From the NCBI RefSeq assembly GCF_007176755.1, contig NZ_BJTV01000023.1:29481-93480 (forward strand): a stretch of 64,000 nt of DNA, read 5' to 3'. Of this stretch, positions 16,650 to 24,276 are shown one piece after another. Numbering within the stretch: position 1 is the stretch's first letter; each line of letters opens with the position of its first letter. The notes beneath the pieces were generated by a model. That model made no database searches and had not been told where the DNA came from. It saw nothing but the letters and a program-made list of their open reading frames with translations. Made by a program: the position numbers and the translations under genes. This DNA comes from Streptomyces sp. 1-11 (GTDB lineage: Bacteria > Actinomycetota > Actinomycetes > Streptomycetales > Streptomycetaceae).

Positions 16650-17624
16650 TCAGCCGGCCGCCCGCGACGCCATGCGGGCCTTGCGCGCCGCCAGCCGCTC
16701 GTCGAACTTGGCGGCCTCCGCGTCCAGACCGCCCATGAACAGGCCCAGCTCCTCCTGGGCCCGCAGGCCCTCCGGGCCGAGGCCGTCGATCTCCAGGACC
16801 TTCAGGAAGCGCAGCACGGGCTGCAGCACGTCGTCGTGGTGGATGCGCAGGTTGTAGACCTCGCCGATGGCCATCTGCGCCGCGGCCCGCTCGAAGCCGG
16901 GGATGCCGTGCCCGGGCATGCGGAAGTCGACGACGACGTCCCGGACCGCCTGCATGGTGAGGTCGGGGGCGAGTTCGAAGGCGGCCTTCAGCAGGTTGCG
17001 GTAGAAGACCATGTGCAGGTTCTCGTCGGTCGCGATGCGGGCCAGCATGCGGTCGCAGACCGGGTCGCCGGACTGGTGGCCGGTGTTGCGGTGCGAGATC
17101 CGGGTGGCCAGCTCCTGGAAGGCGACGTACGCGATCGAGTGCAGCATCGAGTGCCGGTTGTCGGACTCGAAGCCCTCGCTCATGTGGGACATGCGGAACT
17201 GCTCCAGCTTGTCCGGGTCGACCGCGCGCGAGGTGAGCAGGTAGTCGCGCATCACGATGCCGTGCCGGCCCTCCTCGGCCGTCCAGCGGTGCACCCACGT
17301 GCCCCACGCGCCGTCGCGCCCGAAGAGCGAGGCGATCTCGTGGTGGTAGCTCGGGAGGTTGTCCTCGGTCAGCAGGTTGACGACGAGGGCGATACGGCCG
17401 ATCTCCGTCACCCCGGACTGTTCCTTGTCCCAGGCCTCGCCGTCCTCGAACAGGCCGGGGAAGTTGCGGCCGTCGCTCCAGGGCACGTACTCGTGCGGCA
17501 TCCAGTCCTTGGCGACCTTCAGATGCCGGTTCAGCTCCTTCTCGACCACTTCCTCCAGCGCGTACAGCAGCCGCGCGTCGGTCCAGGCGGACGGGCTGCC
17601 GAGGTGAGGGGAGGTGATCGTCAC
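16650..17624 (-). CDS. Acyl-[acyl-carrier-protein] desaturase (soluble diiron)
   Basis: 324 residues of the FAB2/DesA ferritin-like family. Diiron ligand motifs are WTAEEGRHG (E-x2-H type) and ATDENLHMVF, with an upstream glutamate region LTEDNLPSYHHEIASLF. It introduces a double bond into acyl-ACP using O2 and ferredoxin, and so tunes membrane fluidity. It is monocistronic. The region 70-117 bp before the ATG holds a striking array of TACG/CGTAGG half-sites (17693-17740), so tight repressor control is likely. Confidence 0.92.
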   Translation of the reverse strand: MTITSPHLGSPSAWTDARLLYALEEVVEKELNRHLKVAKDWMPHEYVPWSDGRNFPGLFEDGEAWDKEQSGVTEIGRIALVVNLLTEDNLPSYHHEIASLFGRDGAWGTWVHRWTAEEGRHGIVMRDYLLTSRAVDPDKLEQFRMSHMSEGFESDNRHSMLHSIAYVAFQELATRISHRNTGHQSGDPVCDRMLARIATDENLHMVFYRNLLKAAFELAPDLTMQAVRDVVVDFRMPGHGIPGFERAAAQMAIGEVYNLRIHHDDVLQPVLRFLKVLEIDGLGPEGLRAQEELGLFMGGLDAEAAKFDERLAARKARMASRAAG

Positions 17625-17692
17625 GGGAACTCCAGGGGGACGCCGAGCTGAAGGGGAGAGAAGGGGACGGTCCGGCGAGCGGTGCCGGGAAA

Positions 17693-17740
17693 CCTACGTG
17701 ATCGTAGGCTACGAATCCGTAGGTTACGAAGCCGTAGGTT
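17693..17740. promoter_or_regulatory. Operator array upstream of the desaturase (15-bp period)
   Basis: CGTAGG recurs at 17703, 17718 and 17733, and TACG at 17695, 17710 and 17725, both with an exact 15-bp period. Adjacent half-sites make palindromes such as CCTACG-TGAT-CGTAGG (17693-17708) and CTACG-AATC-CGTAG (17709-17722). This looks like cooperative binding sites for a dimeric regulator. The cognate protein is not identified in the window. Confidence 0.65.
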
Positions 17741-17852
17741 AAGGGCGCCGTAAACACCGCTGATCAGGCGCCCTGGAGCGGGCAGTTGACCGGTGCGTCG
17801 CCGGCCCCCGGACCCGCAGGTGCCGGGGCCGCCAGGGAGGGGTGTCACCGCG

Positions 17853-18629
17853 TCAGGCGTACAGCTCCCGCAGCCGCACCGAGAGGCACGTCACACAGCC
17901 CTCGAGCTTCTCGAACTCGCCGATGTCCACGGTGACCACCTCGTGCCCCAGATCGGTCAGCAGCTCCGCCGTCTTCGGGGCGCTCGCCGCCATCAGCAGC
18001 CGGTGGCCGCCGAGCAGCACCACGTGCGCGCCGGACTCCTCCGGCACCGAGAGGAACCCCGGGAACAGCGACGGCCGGTCCACCATCGGGATGTGCCCGA
18101 TGACCGTCCCGTCCGGCAGCGCGGTGACCGCCGACTTCAGATGCAGCACCTTGCTCACCGGCACGGCCACCACCCGCGCGCCCAGCGGCTCGAAGGCGGC
18201 CCGCACCTGCTGCACGCCGGCCGCGTCGGTGCGCCCGCCCCGGCCCACGTAGACGGTGTCGCCGACCTTGAGGACGTCACCGCCGTCCAGCGTGCCCGGC
18301 TCCCGGATCCAGTTCACCGAGCAGCCCAGACGGGCCACCGCCTCCTCGACGCCGGCGGTCTCCGCGCGCCGGGACTCGGCGCCGGGCCGGGTGATCAGCG
18401 CCACGTTCCGGTACAGCACCACCGTGTCCTCGACGAACACCGCGTCGGGGCAGTCGTCCGCCGGGTCGACCTCGATGGTCTCCCAGCCGTGCGCGCCGAG
18501 CGCCTCGACGTAGGCCTCCCACTGCTCGACGGCGCGCTCCACGTCGACCTCCGCCCGCTCGACGTGCGTGACCAGCCCCTCGGCGAGCAGCGGGCCGGGG
18601 CGGCGGACGAGGGCCTTCTTGCTGGGCAC
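17853..18629 (-). CDS. ddaH: Dimethylarginine dimethylaminohydrolase (dimethylargininase)
   Basis: 258 residues of the amidinotransferase/pentein fold. PDAVFVEDTVV carries acidic substrate contacts. The catalytic histidine is in VLHLKSAVT (about 161). The catalytic cysteine is in the C-terminal EGCVTCLSVRL, probably Cys248 by analogy with bacterial DDAH. It hydrolyses methylated arginines to citrulline and methylamines. GTG 18629 is chosen because AGGAAAGG lies just upstream and the upstream in-frame residues are not conserved-looking. It is a stand-alone gene. Confidence 0.9.
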   Translation of the reverse strand: MPSKKALVRRPGPLLAEGLVTHVERAEVDVERAVEQWEAYVEALGAHGWETIEVDPADDCPDAVFVEDTVVLYRNVALITRPGAESRRAETAGVEEAVARLGCSVNWIREPGTLDGGDVLKVGDTVYVGRGGRTDAAGVQQVRAAFEPLGARVVAVPVSKVLHLKSAVTALPDGTVIGHIPMVDRPSLFPGFLSVPEESGAHVVLLGGHRLLMAASAPKTAELLTDLGHEVVTVDIGEFEKLEGCVTCLSVRLRELYA

Positions 18630-18722
18630 GGGAGGCCTTTCCTGATCGGCGGTGCGGTCCGGCCCCCGTGAGCCGGGCACCGGACCGCCATCATGCAGCG
18701 CGCCATGGTCAGTACAAAACCC

Positions 18723-20402
18723 TCACTCTGGCTCGTCAGCAGGCTGTTCCCCGGCTGAGACACCCGGCGGAACCTGCCGGTCCGGGTCCGCGAGTTCCGC
18801 GGGCGTGGTGGGGGTCAGTCTCCCTCCCTCCATCAGCAGCCACCGGGTGATGCCGATGGACTCGAGGAACGGCAGGTCGTGGCTGGCCACGACCAGGGCG
18901 CCCCGGTAGGCCCCGAGCGCCGAGGTGAGCTGCCGGACGCTCGCCATGTCGAGGTTGTTGGTCGGCTCGTCCAGCAGGAGGAGCTGGGGCGCCGGTTCGG
19001 CGAGCATCAGCGCGGCCAGCGCCGCCCGGAAGCGCTCGCCGCCGGAGAGCGTCCCCGCCTTCTGGTCGGCCCGCGCGCCTCGGAACAGGAAGCGGGCGAG
19101 CCGCGCCCGGATCCGGTTGTTGGTGGCGCCCGGCGCGAACCGGGCCACGTTCTCGGCGACGGTCGACTCGTCGTCGAGCACGTCGAGGCGCTGCGGCAGG
19201 AACCGCAGCGGCACGTGCGTCCGCGCCTCGCCGGCCCGCGCCGGCAGCTCCCCGGCGATGGTCCGCAGCAGCGTCGTCTTGCCGGCGCCGTTGCGTCCGA
19301 CGAGCGCGATGCGCTCCGGCCCGCGCAGATCGAGGATGCCCTCGACGCGGGCCCCGTAGGCCGTCCGCAGGTTCTCCAGGGTGAGCACCTCACGGCCGGG
19401 GGGCACGGCCGTGAACGGCAGTTCGACGCGGATCTCGTCGTCGTCCCGTACCGCCTCCACCGCCTCGTCCAGCCGTTCCCTGGCATCGGCGAGCCGTTCC
19501 TCGTGCATGATCCGGTGCTTGCCCGCGGACTCCTGCGCGGCGCGTCTGCGCGCGCCCACGAGGATCCTCGGCAGGCTCCCGGAGTCGCCGACCTTCTGCC
19601 CGTAGCGCTTGCGCTTGGCCAGCTTGACCTGGGCGTCGGCGAGTTCGCGTTGCTGCCTGCGCACGTCCGCCTCGGCGACCCGCACCATCCTTTCGGCCGC
19701 CTCCTGTTCGACGGCCAGGGCCTCCTCGTAGGCGGAGAAGTTGCCGCCGTACCGGACGATCTCCCCCGACCGCAGGTCCGCGATCTGGTCGGCCAGGTCC
19801 AGCAGTTCGCGGTCGTGGCTGACGACCACCAGCACACCCGGCCAGGCGTCGACGGCCGCGTACAGCCGGCGGCGCGCGTACAGGTCCAGGTTGTTGGTGG
19901 GCTCGTCGAGCAGCAGGACGTCGGGGCGGCGCAGCAGCAGCGCGGCCAGCCGCAGCAGCACCGACTCGCCGCCGGACACCTCGCCGACGGTGCGGTCCAG
20001 GCCGATGTGGCCGAGGCCGAGTCCGCCGAGCGTGACCAGGGCGCGCTCCTCGACGTCCCAGTCGTCGCCGACCGCCTCGAAGTGCGCCTCGGCGACGTCG
20101 CCCGCCTCGATGGCGTGCAGCGCGGCCCGCCGGGCGGCGATGCCCAGGACCTCGTCGACGCGGAGCGTGGTGCCGAGCGTGACGTTCTGCGGCAGGTAGC
20201 CGATCTCGCCGGTCACCTTGACGGTGCCGCCGGACGGGGTCAGTTCGCCGGCGAGCAGTTTCAGCAGGGTGGACTTCCCCGACCCGTTGACGCCGACGAG
20301 CCCGGTCCTGCCGGGTCCGAAGGCGACGTCGAGGCCGTCGAAGACAGGGGTGCCGTCCGGCCAGGCGAAGGACAGGGACGTGCAGGTGAGGGACATGGAC
20401 AT
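18723..20402 (-). CDS. ABC-F family ATPase (putative ribosome-protection/antibiotic resistance)
   Basis: 559 residues with two ATP-binding cassettes and no membrane segment. NBD1 has Walker A GVNGSGKST, signature SGGES and VLLLDEPTNNLDL. A charged linker (about 230-300) bridges to NBD2 with GRNGAGKTT, LSGGERFR and LLLLDEPTNNLDM. ABC-F proteins bind the ribosomal E site; many actinomycete members protect against macrolides, lincosamides or similar drugs. The leader of about 220 nt carries a minimal upstream ORF and mutually exclusive inverted repeats, typical of drug-induced attenuation. ATG 20402 is used; ATG 20396 is an alternative. Confidence 0.87.
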   Translation of the reverse strand: MSMSLTCTSLSFAWPDGTPVFDGLDVAFGPGRTGLVGVNGSGKSTLLKLLAGELTPSGGTVKVTGEIGYLPQNVTLGTTLRVDEVLGIAARRAALHAIEAGDVAEAHFEAVGDDWDVEERALVTLGGLGLGHIGLDRTVGEVSGGESVLLRLAALLLRRPDVLLLDEPTNNLDLYARRRLYAAVDAWPGVLVVVSHDRELLDLADQIADLRSGEIVRYGGNFSAYEEALAVEQEAAERMVRVAEADVRRQQRELADAQVKLAKRKRYGQKVGDSGSLPRILVGARRRAAQESAGKHRIMHEERLADARERLDEAVEAVRDDDEIRVELPFTAVPPGREVLTLENLRTAYGARVEGILDLRGPERIALVGRNGAGKTTLLRTIAGELPARAGEARTHVPLRFLPQRLDVLDDESTVAENVARFAPGATNNRIRARLARFLFRGARADQKAGTLSGGERFRAALAALMLAEPAPQLLLLDEPTNNLDMASVRQLTSALGAYRGALVVASHDLPFLESIGITRWLLMEGGRLTPTTPAELADPDRQVPPGVSAGEQPADEPE

Positions 20403-20445
20403 GGGGCCTCGCGGTTGCTGGATGCGGTCTGGGCTGACGCGTGTC

Positions 20446-20576
20446 GAGACACCGCGAGGCGGAAACCGAAGGCCTGGGCAGCAGGGGTGCCCGTGAACAG
20501 GGGCCTGCGCCGGAGGACGGCTCGGACGCCGAGGTCGAACGCCACGCACACCTCACCGGTGTGAACGCGGTGTCTC
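20446..20576 (-). promoter_or_regulatory. Attenuator-like inverted repeats in the ABC-F leader
   Basis: In the minus-strand RNA, GAGACACCGCG (20576-20566) is perfectly complementary to CGCGGTGTCTC (20456-20446). The 3' arm can instead form a local hairpin, GTGTC-TC-GACAC flanked by CGC/GCG, about 40 nt before the ATG. Between them lies the hairpin CACACC-GGTGA-GGTGTG (20563-20547). Two competing pairings for one arm are the mark of transcription attenuation; there is no U-tract, so the exact mechanism is open. Confidence 0.55.
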
Positions 20577-20582
20577 AGGACC

Positions 20583-20594
20583 TCAGACGAGCAA
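20583..20594 (-). CDS. Possible 3-codon leader ORF (TTG CTC GTC TGA) before the ABC-F attenuator
   Basis: A strong Shine-Dalgarno, AGGAGAAGGA (20606-20597), stands the right distance before TTG-CTC-GTC-TGA. No other start follows it closely. Minimal leader ORFs precede many antibiotic-inducible ABC-F genes. The ORF ends 6 nt before the 5' arm of the inverted repeat, so a stalled ribosome would alter the fold. It is too short to prove by coding statistics. Confidence 0.35.
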   Translation of the reverse strand: MLV

Positions 20595-20630
20595 CGTCCT
20601 TCTCCTATCGACGGCAACAGAACCGCATCA

Positions 20631-20659
20631 AACGTACGAGGGGGGCGGGAGGCTGTCAA
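20631..20659 (-). promoter_or_regulatory. Consensus promoter of the ABC-F gene
   Basis: TTGACA (20659-20654), a 17-bp spacer and TACGTT (20636-20631) make a near-consensus housekeeping promoter on the minus strand. Transcription would start near 20624, giving a 5' leader of about 220 nt before ATG 20402. Confidence 0.7.
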
Positions 20660-20744
20660 CGCGATTTCCGCGGACGGCCCGCGCCCCGACGGCGGGGCGG
20701 GGCGCACCGCGGGAGCCGGCCCGGGCCCGGCCGCACGCCCGGGG

Positions 20745-21161
20745 TCAGCAGGCGTCGCGCATCAGGACGGCCAGGTCGTGGTCGAGGTCGAGCTGCAGGT
20801 GCTCCAGACCGACCGGCACGAGGTCGCCGGTCGCCTTAAGGAACCGCCGGATCTCGCCCGAGCGCACGTGCACGACCGCCGTGCCCTCGGGGGCGTGGAA
20901 CTCCAGCACCGTGCGGTCGTAGCCGTACGGCCGCACCCGGACGTCCCCGTGGCCTTCCGGGCCCTCGAGGCCCGCCGCGAGGAGTTCACGGGAGAAGGTC
21001 CAGCAGACGTCGACGCCCTCCAGGGTGGCCGGCGCGGGGAAGGTCATCCGGACGGCGAACGGGTCGCGCCGGTCGTAGCACAGCACGGCGGGGATGCTCG
21101 GCATGCGCGGTGCGGCGGCGACGAGGCGGGCCTCTACGGGCTGCTCGATCATGGTGGACAA
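20745..21161 (-). CDS. ssgD: SsgA-like sporulation/cell-division protein SsgD
   Basis: 138 residues, the usual size of SsgA-like proteins (SALPs), which are confined to morphologically complex actinomycetes and guide septum or wall synthesis. Family features are SIPAVLCYDRRDPFAVRMTF near the N terminus, WTFSRELLAAGL in the middle, GHGDVRVRP, and a C-terminal LEHLQLDLDHDLAVLMRD. The wording and position match SsgD, linked to lateral-wall integrity. The TTG start 21161 is preferred because GGGAGCAAGG lies at proper spacing; ATG 21152 is the alternative. Confidence 0.82.
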   Translation of the reverse strand: MSTMIEQPVEARLVAAAPRMPSIPAVLCYDRRDPFAVRMTFPAPATLEGVDVCWTFSRELLAAGLEGPEGHGDVRVRPYGYDRTVLEFHAPEGTAVVHVRSGEIRRFLKATGDLVPVGLEHLQLDLDHDLAVLMRDAC

Positions 21162-21306
21162 CGCCTTGCTCCCTCGTGACGGACGGACGTGCTTCCGGTG
21201 TGGCACCGGTACTGGAGGAGACGTCGGATCCGGCCGGCCCGTGCACACGGGACACGAGTGACCTCGGTCACCGCGTTCATGCGCTGGGGGCGGCGACGCC
21301 TCCCGG

Positions 21307-21471
21307 GACGGGGCTTCCGCACGCGGCCGGTACAGGTCTTCCGGATGCCGCCGGGGCGGGCCTTCCGGACACGGCCGGACGGGTCTTGCGGACGCGGCCG
21401 GGACGGGCCCTCCTGACGACGCCGGGACGACACTCCGGACGCCGATGGGACGGCCCTCTGGACGGTGCCGG
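21307..21471 (+). repeat. Degenerate tandem repeat, 7 copies of 23-24 nt
   Basis: Units begin near 21307, 21331, 21355, 21378, 21402, 21426 and 21449. The shared pattern is GACGGGNCTTCCGGACNCGGCCGG. The array occupies half of the 334-bp gap 21162-21495 between the divergent ssgD and the BNR-protein gene, and ends 11 bp before that gene's -10 box. No convincing gene lies in the gap. Confidence 0.7.
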
Positions 21472-21495
21472 GGCGGTCCGCTAGCTTCGCCCGCC

Positions 21496-22602
21496 ATGAG
21501 GCGCTTGGGGAGCACGCGACGCGGGGGACGGACGAATCGGCTGCTGGCGGCGGGGGTGGTGTGCGCGGCGGCACTGGCCGCGGCGGCGGTCCCCGCCGCC
21601 GCCGAGGCGACCGCACCCGCCCGGGGCGGGGTGCACTGGGCGCAGAAGGACACCGGCGCTCCGCAGGTCCGCTTCCGCGGCCTGGCCGCCGTCGACCGCC
21701 GGACCGCCTGGCTCGCCGGCACCGGCGGCACCGTGCTGCGCACCGGCGACGGCGGGGCGAGCTGGCGGAACGTCTCCCCGCCCGGCGCGGCCGACCTGCA
21801 GTTCCGGGACGTCGAGGCGTTCGACGGGCGGCGCGCTGTGGTGCTCGCCATCGGCGAGGGCGAGGCCTCCCGCGTCTACCGCACCGAGGACGGCGGGAGC
21901 ACCTGGACGGAGTCCTTCCGCAACACCGACCCGAAGGCGTTCTACGACTGCCTCGCCTTCTTCGACCACCGCCACGGCCTCGCCATGGGCGACCCGGTGG
22001 ACGGCCGGTTCCGCATCCTGTCCACCAGCGACGGCGGCCGTTCCTGGCGCGTCCTGCCCTCCGCCGGTATGCCGGCCGCCCTGGACGGCGAGGCCGGCTT
22101 CGCGGCGAGCGGCCAGTGCCTGGTCACCGCCGGTCCGAAGGACGTGTGGCTGGCCACCGGCGGCGGAGCCCGCGCGCGCGTGCTGCACTCCGCCGACCGC
22201 GGACTGACCTGGACGGCCACCGACACGCCGGTGCCCGCGGGCGATCCCGCCAGGGGCGTCTTCGCGCTCGCCTTCCGCGACCGCGCCCACGGACTCGCCG
22301 TCGGCGGCGACTACCGCCCCGACCAGCCCTCGCCGCGGGCCGCCGCGGTGACCGGCGACGGCGGCCGCACCTGGCGCCCGGCCGCCACCCCGCCGCCGGC
22401 CTACCGCTCCGGCGCCGCCTGGCTCCCGCACAGCCGCGGCACCGCGCTGGCCGTCGGCCCGACCGGCACCGACCTGACCACCGACGGCGGCCGCACCTGG
22501 CGCCCGGTCGACACCGGCTCCTACGACACCGTGTCCTGCACCCCGGACCTGAGCTGCTGGGCGGCCGGTGAGAAGGGCCGGGTGGCCCGGCTGGAACGCT
22601 GA
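21496..22602 (+). CDS. Secreted BNR/WD40-like repeat (Ycf48/HCF136-like) protein
   Basis: 368 residues. A signal peptide (RRLGSTRRGG then a hydrophobic LLAAGVVCAAALAAAAV) is cleaved near AAAEA. Repeats of the BNR/sialidase type follow: TGDGGASWRNV, TEDGGSTWTES, TSDGGRSWRVL, SADRGLTWTAT, TGDGGRTWRPA and TTDGGRTWRPV, which implies a beta-propeller. Homologues are called oxidoreductases or photosystem-stability-like proteins without evidence of such roles in Streptomyces. TAGCTT is 8 nt before the ATG, so the mRNA is probably leaderless. Function unknown. Confidence 0.82.
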   Translation: MRRLGSTRRGGRTNRLLAAGVVCAAALAAAAVPAAAEATAPARGGVHWAQKDTGAPQVRFRGLAAVDRRTAWLAGTGGTVLRTGDGGASWRNVSPPGAADLQFRDVEAFDGRRAVVLAIGEGEASRVYRTEDGGSTWTESFRNTDPKAFYDCLAFFDHRHGLAMGDPVDGRFRILSTSDGGRSWRVLPSAGMPAALDGEAGFAASGQCLVTAGPKDVWLATGGGARARVLHSADRGLTWTATDTPVPAGDPARGVFALAFRDRAHGLAVGGDYRPDQPSPRAAAVTGDGGRTWRPAATPPPAYRSGAAWLPHSRGTALAVGPTGTDLTTDGGRTWRPVDTGSYDTVSCTPDLSCWAAGEKGRVARLER

Positions 22603-22663
22603 CGTAGCCGCGCGTAACCCGGGTACTCGTCTCCCACCGTTGAGCGTCAGGAAGGGAGCGATC

Positions 22664-23005
22664 ATGCCAGCCGGTTCCAGCCCCAAGCGCGAACGCCAGT
22701 ACGAGCACATCAAGGAGAGCGCGCAGGACCGGGGGGAGAGCGCCGGGCGCGCGAAGGAGATCGCCGCGCGGACCGTGAACAAGGAACGCGCCCGCTCGGG
22801 CGAGGCCAAGACCGCCAGCCGCAGCTCGACGCAGGACAAGAAGTCCTCCGGCGAGCGCGGCGGCCAGCGGTCGGGCAACCGGGTGGGCCCGCACGGTCCG
22901 ACCCGCGACCAGCTCTACAACGAGGCCAGGCAGCGCGGCATCGAGGGCCGCTCGCACATGAACAAGGACGAGCTGCGGCGCGCGCTGGACGACAAGAAGG
23001 GCTGA
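22664..23005 (+). CDS. Small basic/charged protein with C-terminal Rho-N/SAP-like helix pair
   Basis: 113 residues, rich in Lys, Arg, Glu and Ser. Residues 1-75 are low complexity (PKRERQYEHIKESAQDRGES, AKEIAARTVNKERA). The C terminus, TRDQLYNEARQRGIEGRSHM then NKDELRRAL, looks like a short SAP or Rho N-terminal helical motif that often binds nucleic acid. Streptomyces homologues are annotated plasmid stabilization protein without firm evidence. GAAGGGAGC gives a good ribosome-binding site. It is convergent with the YciI-like gene, 13 bp away. Confidence 0.75.
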   Translation: MPAGSSPKRERQYEHIKESAQDRGESAGRAKEIAARTVNKERARSGEAKTASRSSTQDKKSSGERGGQRSGNRVGPHGPTRDQLYNEARQRGIEGRSHMNKDELRRALDDKKG

Positions 23006-23018
23006 ACCCGCGACGGGG

Positions 23019-23315
23019 TCAGTCCGCCGCCTGCCGGTGCCGGGCCAGCTCCGGAGCCGTCTTCGTGGCCCGGAACTCCGTGATGCGGTACGTGCACACC
23101 CCGGCGGCGACGAACGGGTCGCCGGCGGCCACCTCCTCGATGCCGGCACGGTCCTCCGCGACGGCGAGGATCACCCCGCCGTCGCGGGGCTCCTTGCGCC
23201 CTGAGGCCAGGAAGCGGCCGGTCCCGTAGTGCTCGTCGAGCCAGGCGCGGTGCGCCGGCAGCACGGCCTCCACGTCCTCCAGCGGGGCGGTGTACGTCAG
23301 CTCCAGTACGAACAT
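23019..23315 (-). CDS. YciI-like (YCII-domain) protein
   Basis: 98 residues, a single ferredoxin-like YCII domain. MFVLELTYTAPLEDVEAVLP opens it, AHRAWLDEHYGTGRFLASG carries the usual His/Asp pair, and AAGDPFVAAGVCTYRITEF closes the fold. Members are suspected to be small dehalogenase- or isomerase-like enzymes; most are uncharacterised. TAGGCT stands 7 nt before the ATG with no ribosome-binding site, so a leaderless transcript is predicted. Confidence 0.83.
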   Translation of the reverse strand: MFVLELTYTAPLEDVEAVLPAHRAWLDEHYGTGRFLASGRKEPRDGGVILAVAEDRAGIEEVAAGDPFVAAGVCTYRITEFRATKTAPELARHRQAAD

Positions 23316-23375
23316 GATCGCGAGCCTACCCGGGTGCGTCGCCGGCCGTGTCCGGGCCGTACAGTCCTGTCCACC

Positions 23376-24077
23376 ATGAGGACCGCAGACGTGCCCGCGA
23401 ACTGGCCGGCGACCGAGGAGGAGGCCCGCGCCGTCCAGGACGAACTGCGCGGGCGGGTGGTGCTCGACGAGCCGGGGCCGCCGCCCGGGTCGGGGCGGGT
23501 GACGGGCGTGGACGTCGCCTACGACGACGAGCGCGACCTCGTGGCCGCGGCGGCCGTCGTGCTGGACGCGGCCACCCTCGAGGTCGTCGCCGAGGCCACG
23601 GCGGTCGGCCGGATCTCCTTCCCGTACGTCCCCGGGCTGCTCGCCTTCCGCGAGGTCCCGACCGTACGGGCCGCCCTCGACGCCCTGCCGTGCCCGCCGG
23701 GCCTTGTGGTGTGCGACGGCTACGGTCTCGCCCATCCGCGCCGCTTCGGCCTCGCCGCCCATCTCGGCGTCCTCACCGGCCTGCCGACCATCGGCGTCGC
23801 CAAGAACCCCTTCACCTTCAGCCACGACGAACCCGGCCCGCTCCGCGGCGGCTCGGCCCCGCTCCTCGACGGCCGCGAGGAGGTCGGCCGGGCGCTGCGC
23901 ACCCGGGACCGCGTCAAACCGGTCTTCGTCTCCGTGGGCCACCGCGTGAGCCTGGACAACGCCCTGGCGCACACGCTGGCCCTGACGCCCCGGTACCGGC
24001 TGCCGGAGACCACCCGCAGGGCGGACGCCCTGTGCCGGCAGGCCCTGAAGCGGGCGGTCGCCGAGCACCAGGACTGA
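23376..24077 (+). CDS. nfi: Endonuclease V (deoxyinosine 3' endonuclease)
   Basis: 233 residues. The RNase-H-like core shows GVDVAYDDERDLVAAAAVVL (first catalytic Asp), FPYVPGLLAFREVPTV (the PYIPG-type wedge motif of EndoV), VVCDGYGLAHPRRFGLA (second Asp) and TIGVAKN. The enzyme nicks DNA one base 3' of hypoxanthine, an early step of alternative excision repair; some members also cut inosine RNA. TACAGT lies about 11 nt before the ATG. The region 24078-24276 after it shows no gene. Confidence 0.93.
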   Translation: MRTADVPANWPATEEEARAVQDELRGRVVLDEPGPPPGSGRVTGVDVAYDDERDLVAAAAVVLDAATLEVVAEATAVGRISFPYVPGLLAFREVPTVRAALDALPCPPGLVVCDGYGLAHPRRFGLAAHLGVLTGLPTIGVAKNPFTFSHDEPGPLRGGSAPLLDGREEVGRALRTRDRVKPVFVSVGHRVSLDNALAHTLALTPRYRLPETTRRADALCRQALKRAVAEHQD

Positions 24078-24276
24078 GCAGCCGTACGGATGTGCGGGGC
24101 GCGGGCCGGCCGGCGGGGTGGGAGCCTGGCGACGCACCGTGCGCCCAGGCCCCTCACCGCTCCGGACCGGCCCGTCGAGCGGGCCGTGAACGCCGCTCCC
24201 GCGCTCTGCGCGCTCGCCGGGCCCGGCCGAATCCGCGGGATGATCCGGACCTCGGTGCGGTGGCTCCTGTGACGGG

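Noticed and set aside
20605..20628. Seven-codon ORF MRFCCRR before the ABC-F gene
   Set aside because: It looked like a cysteine leader peptide, but it begins only 2 nt after the -10 box, so the mRNA would start inside it and it would not be translated.
24078..24276. Possible small gene between nfi and the saccharopine-dehydrogenase-like gene
   Set aside because: A 60-codon frame exists but has no ribosome-binding site or family resemblance, and the repeat found in other convergent gaps is absent.
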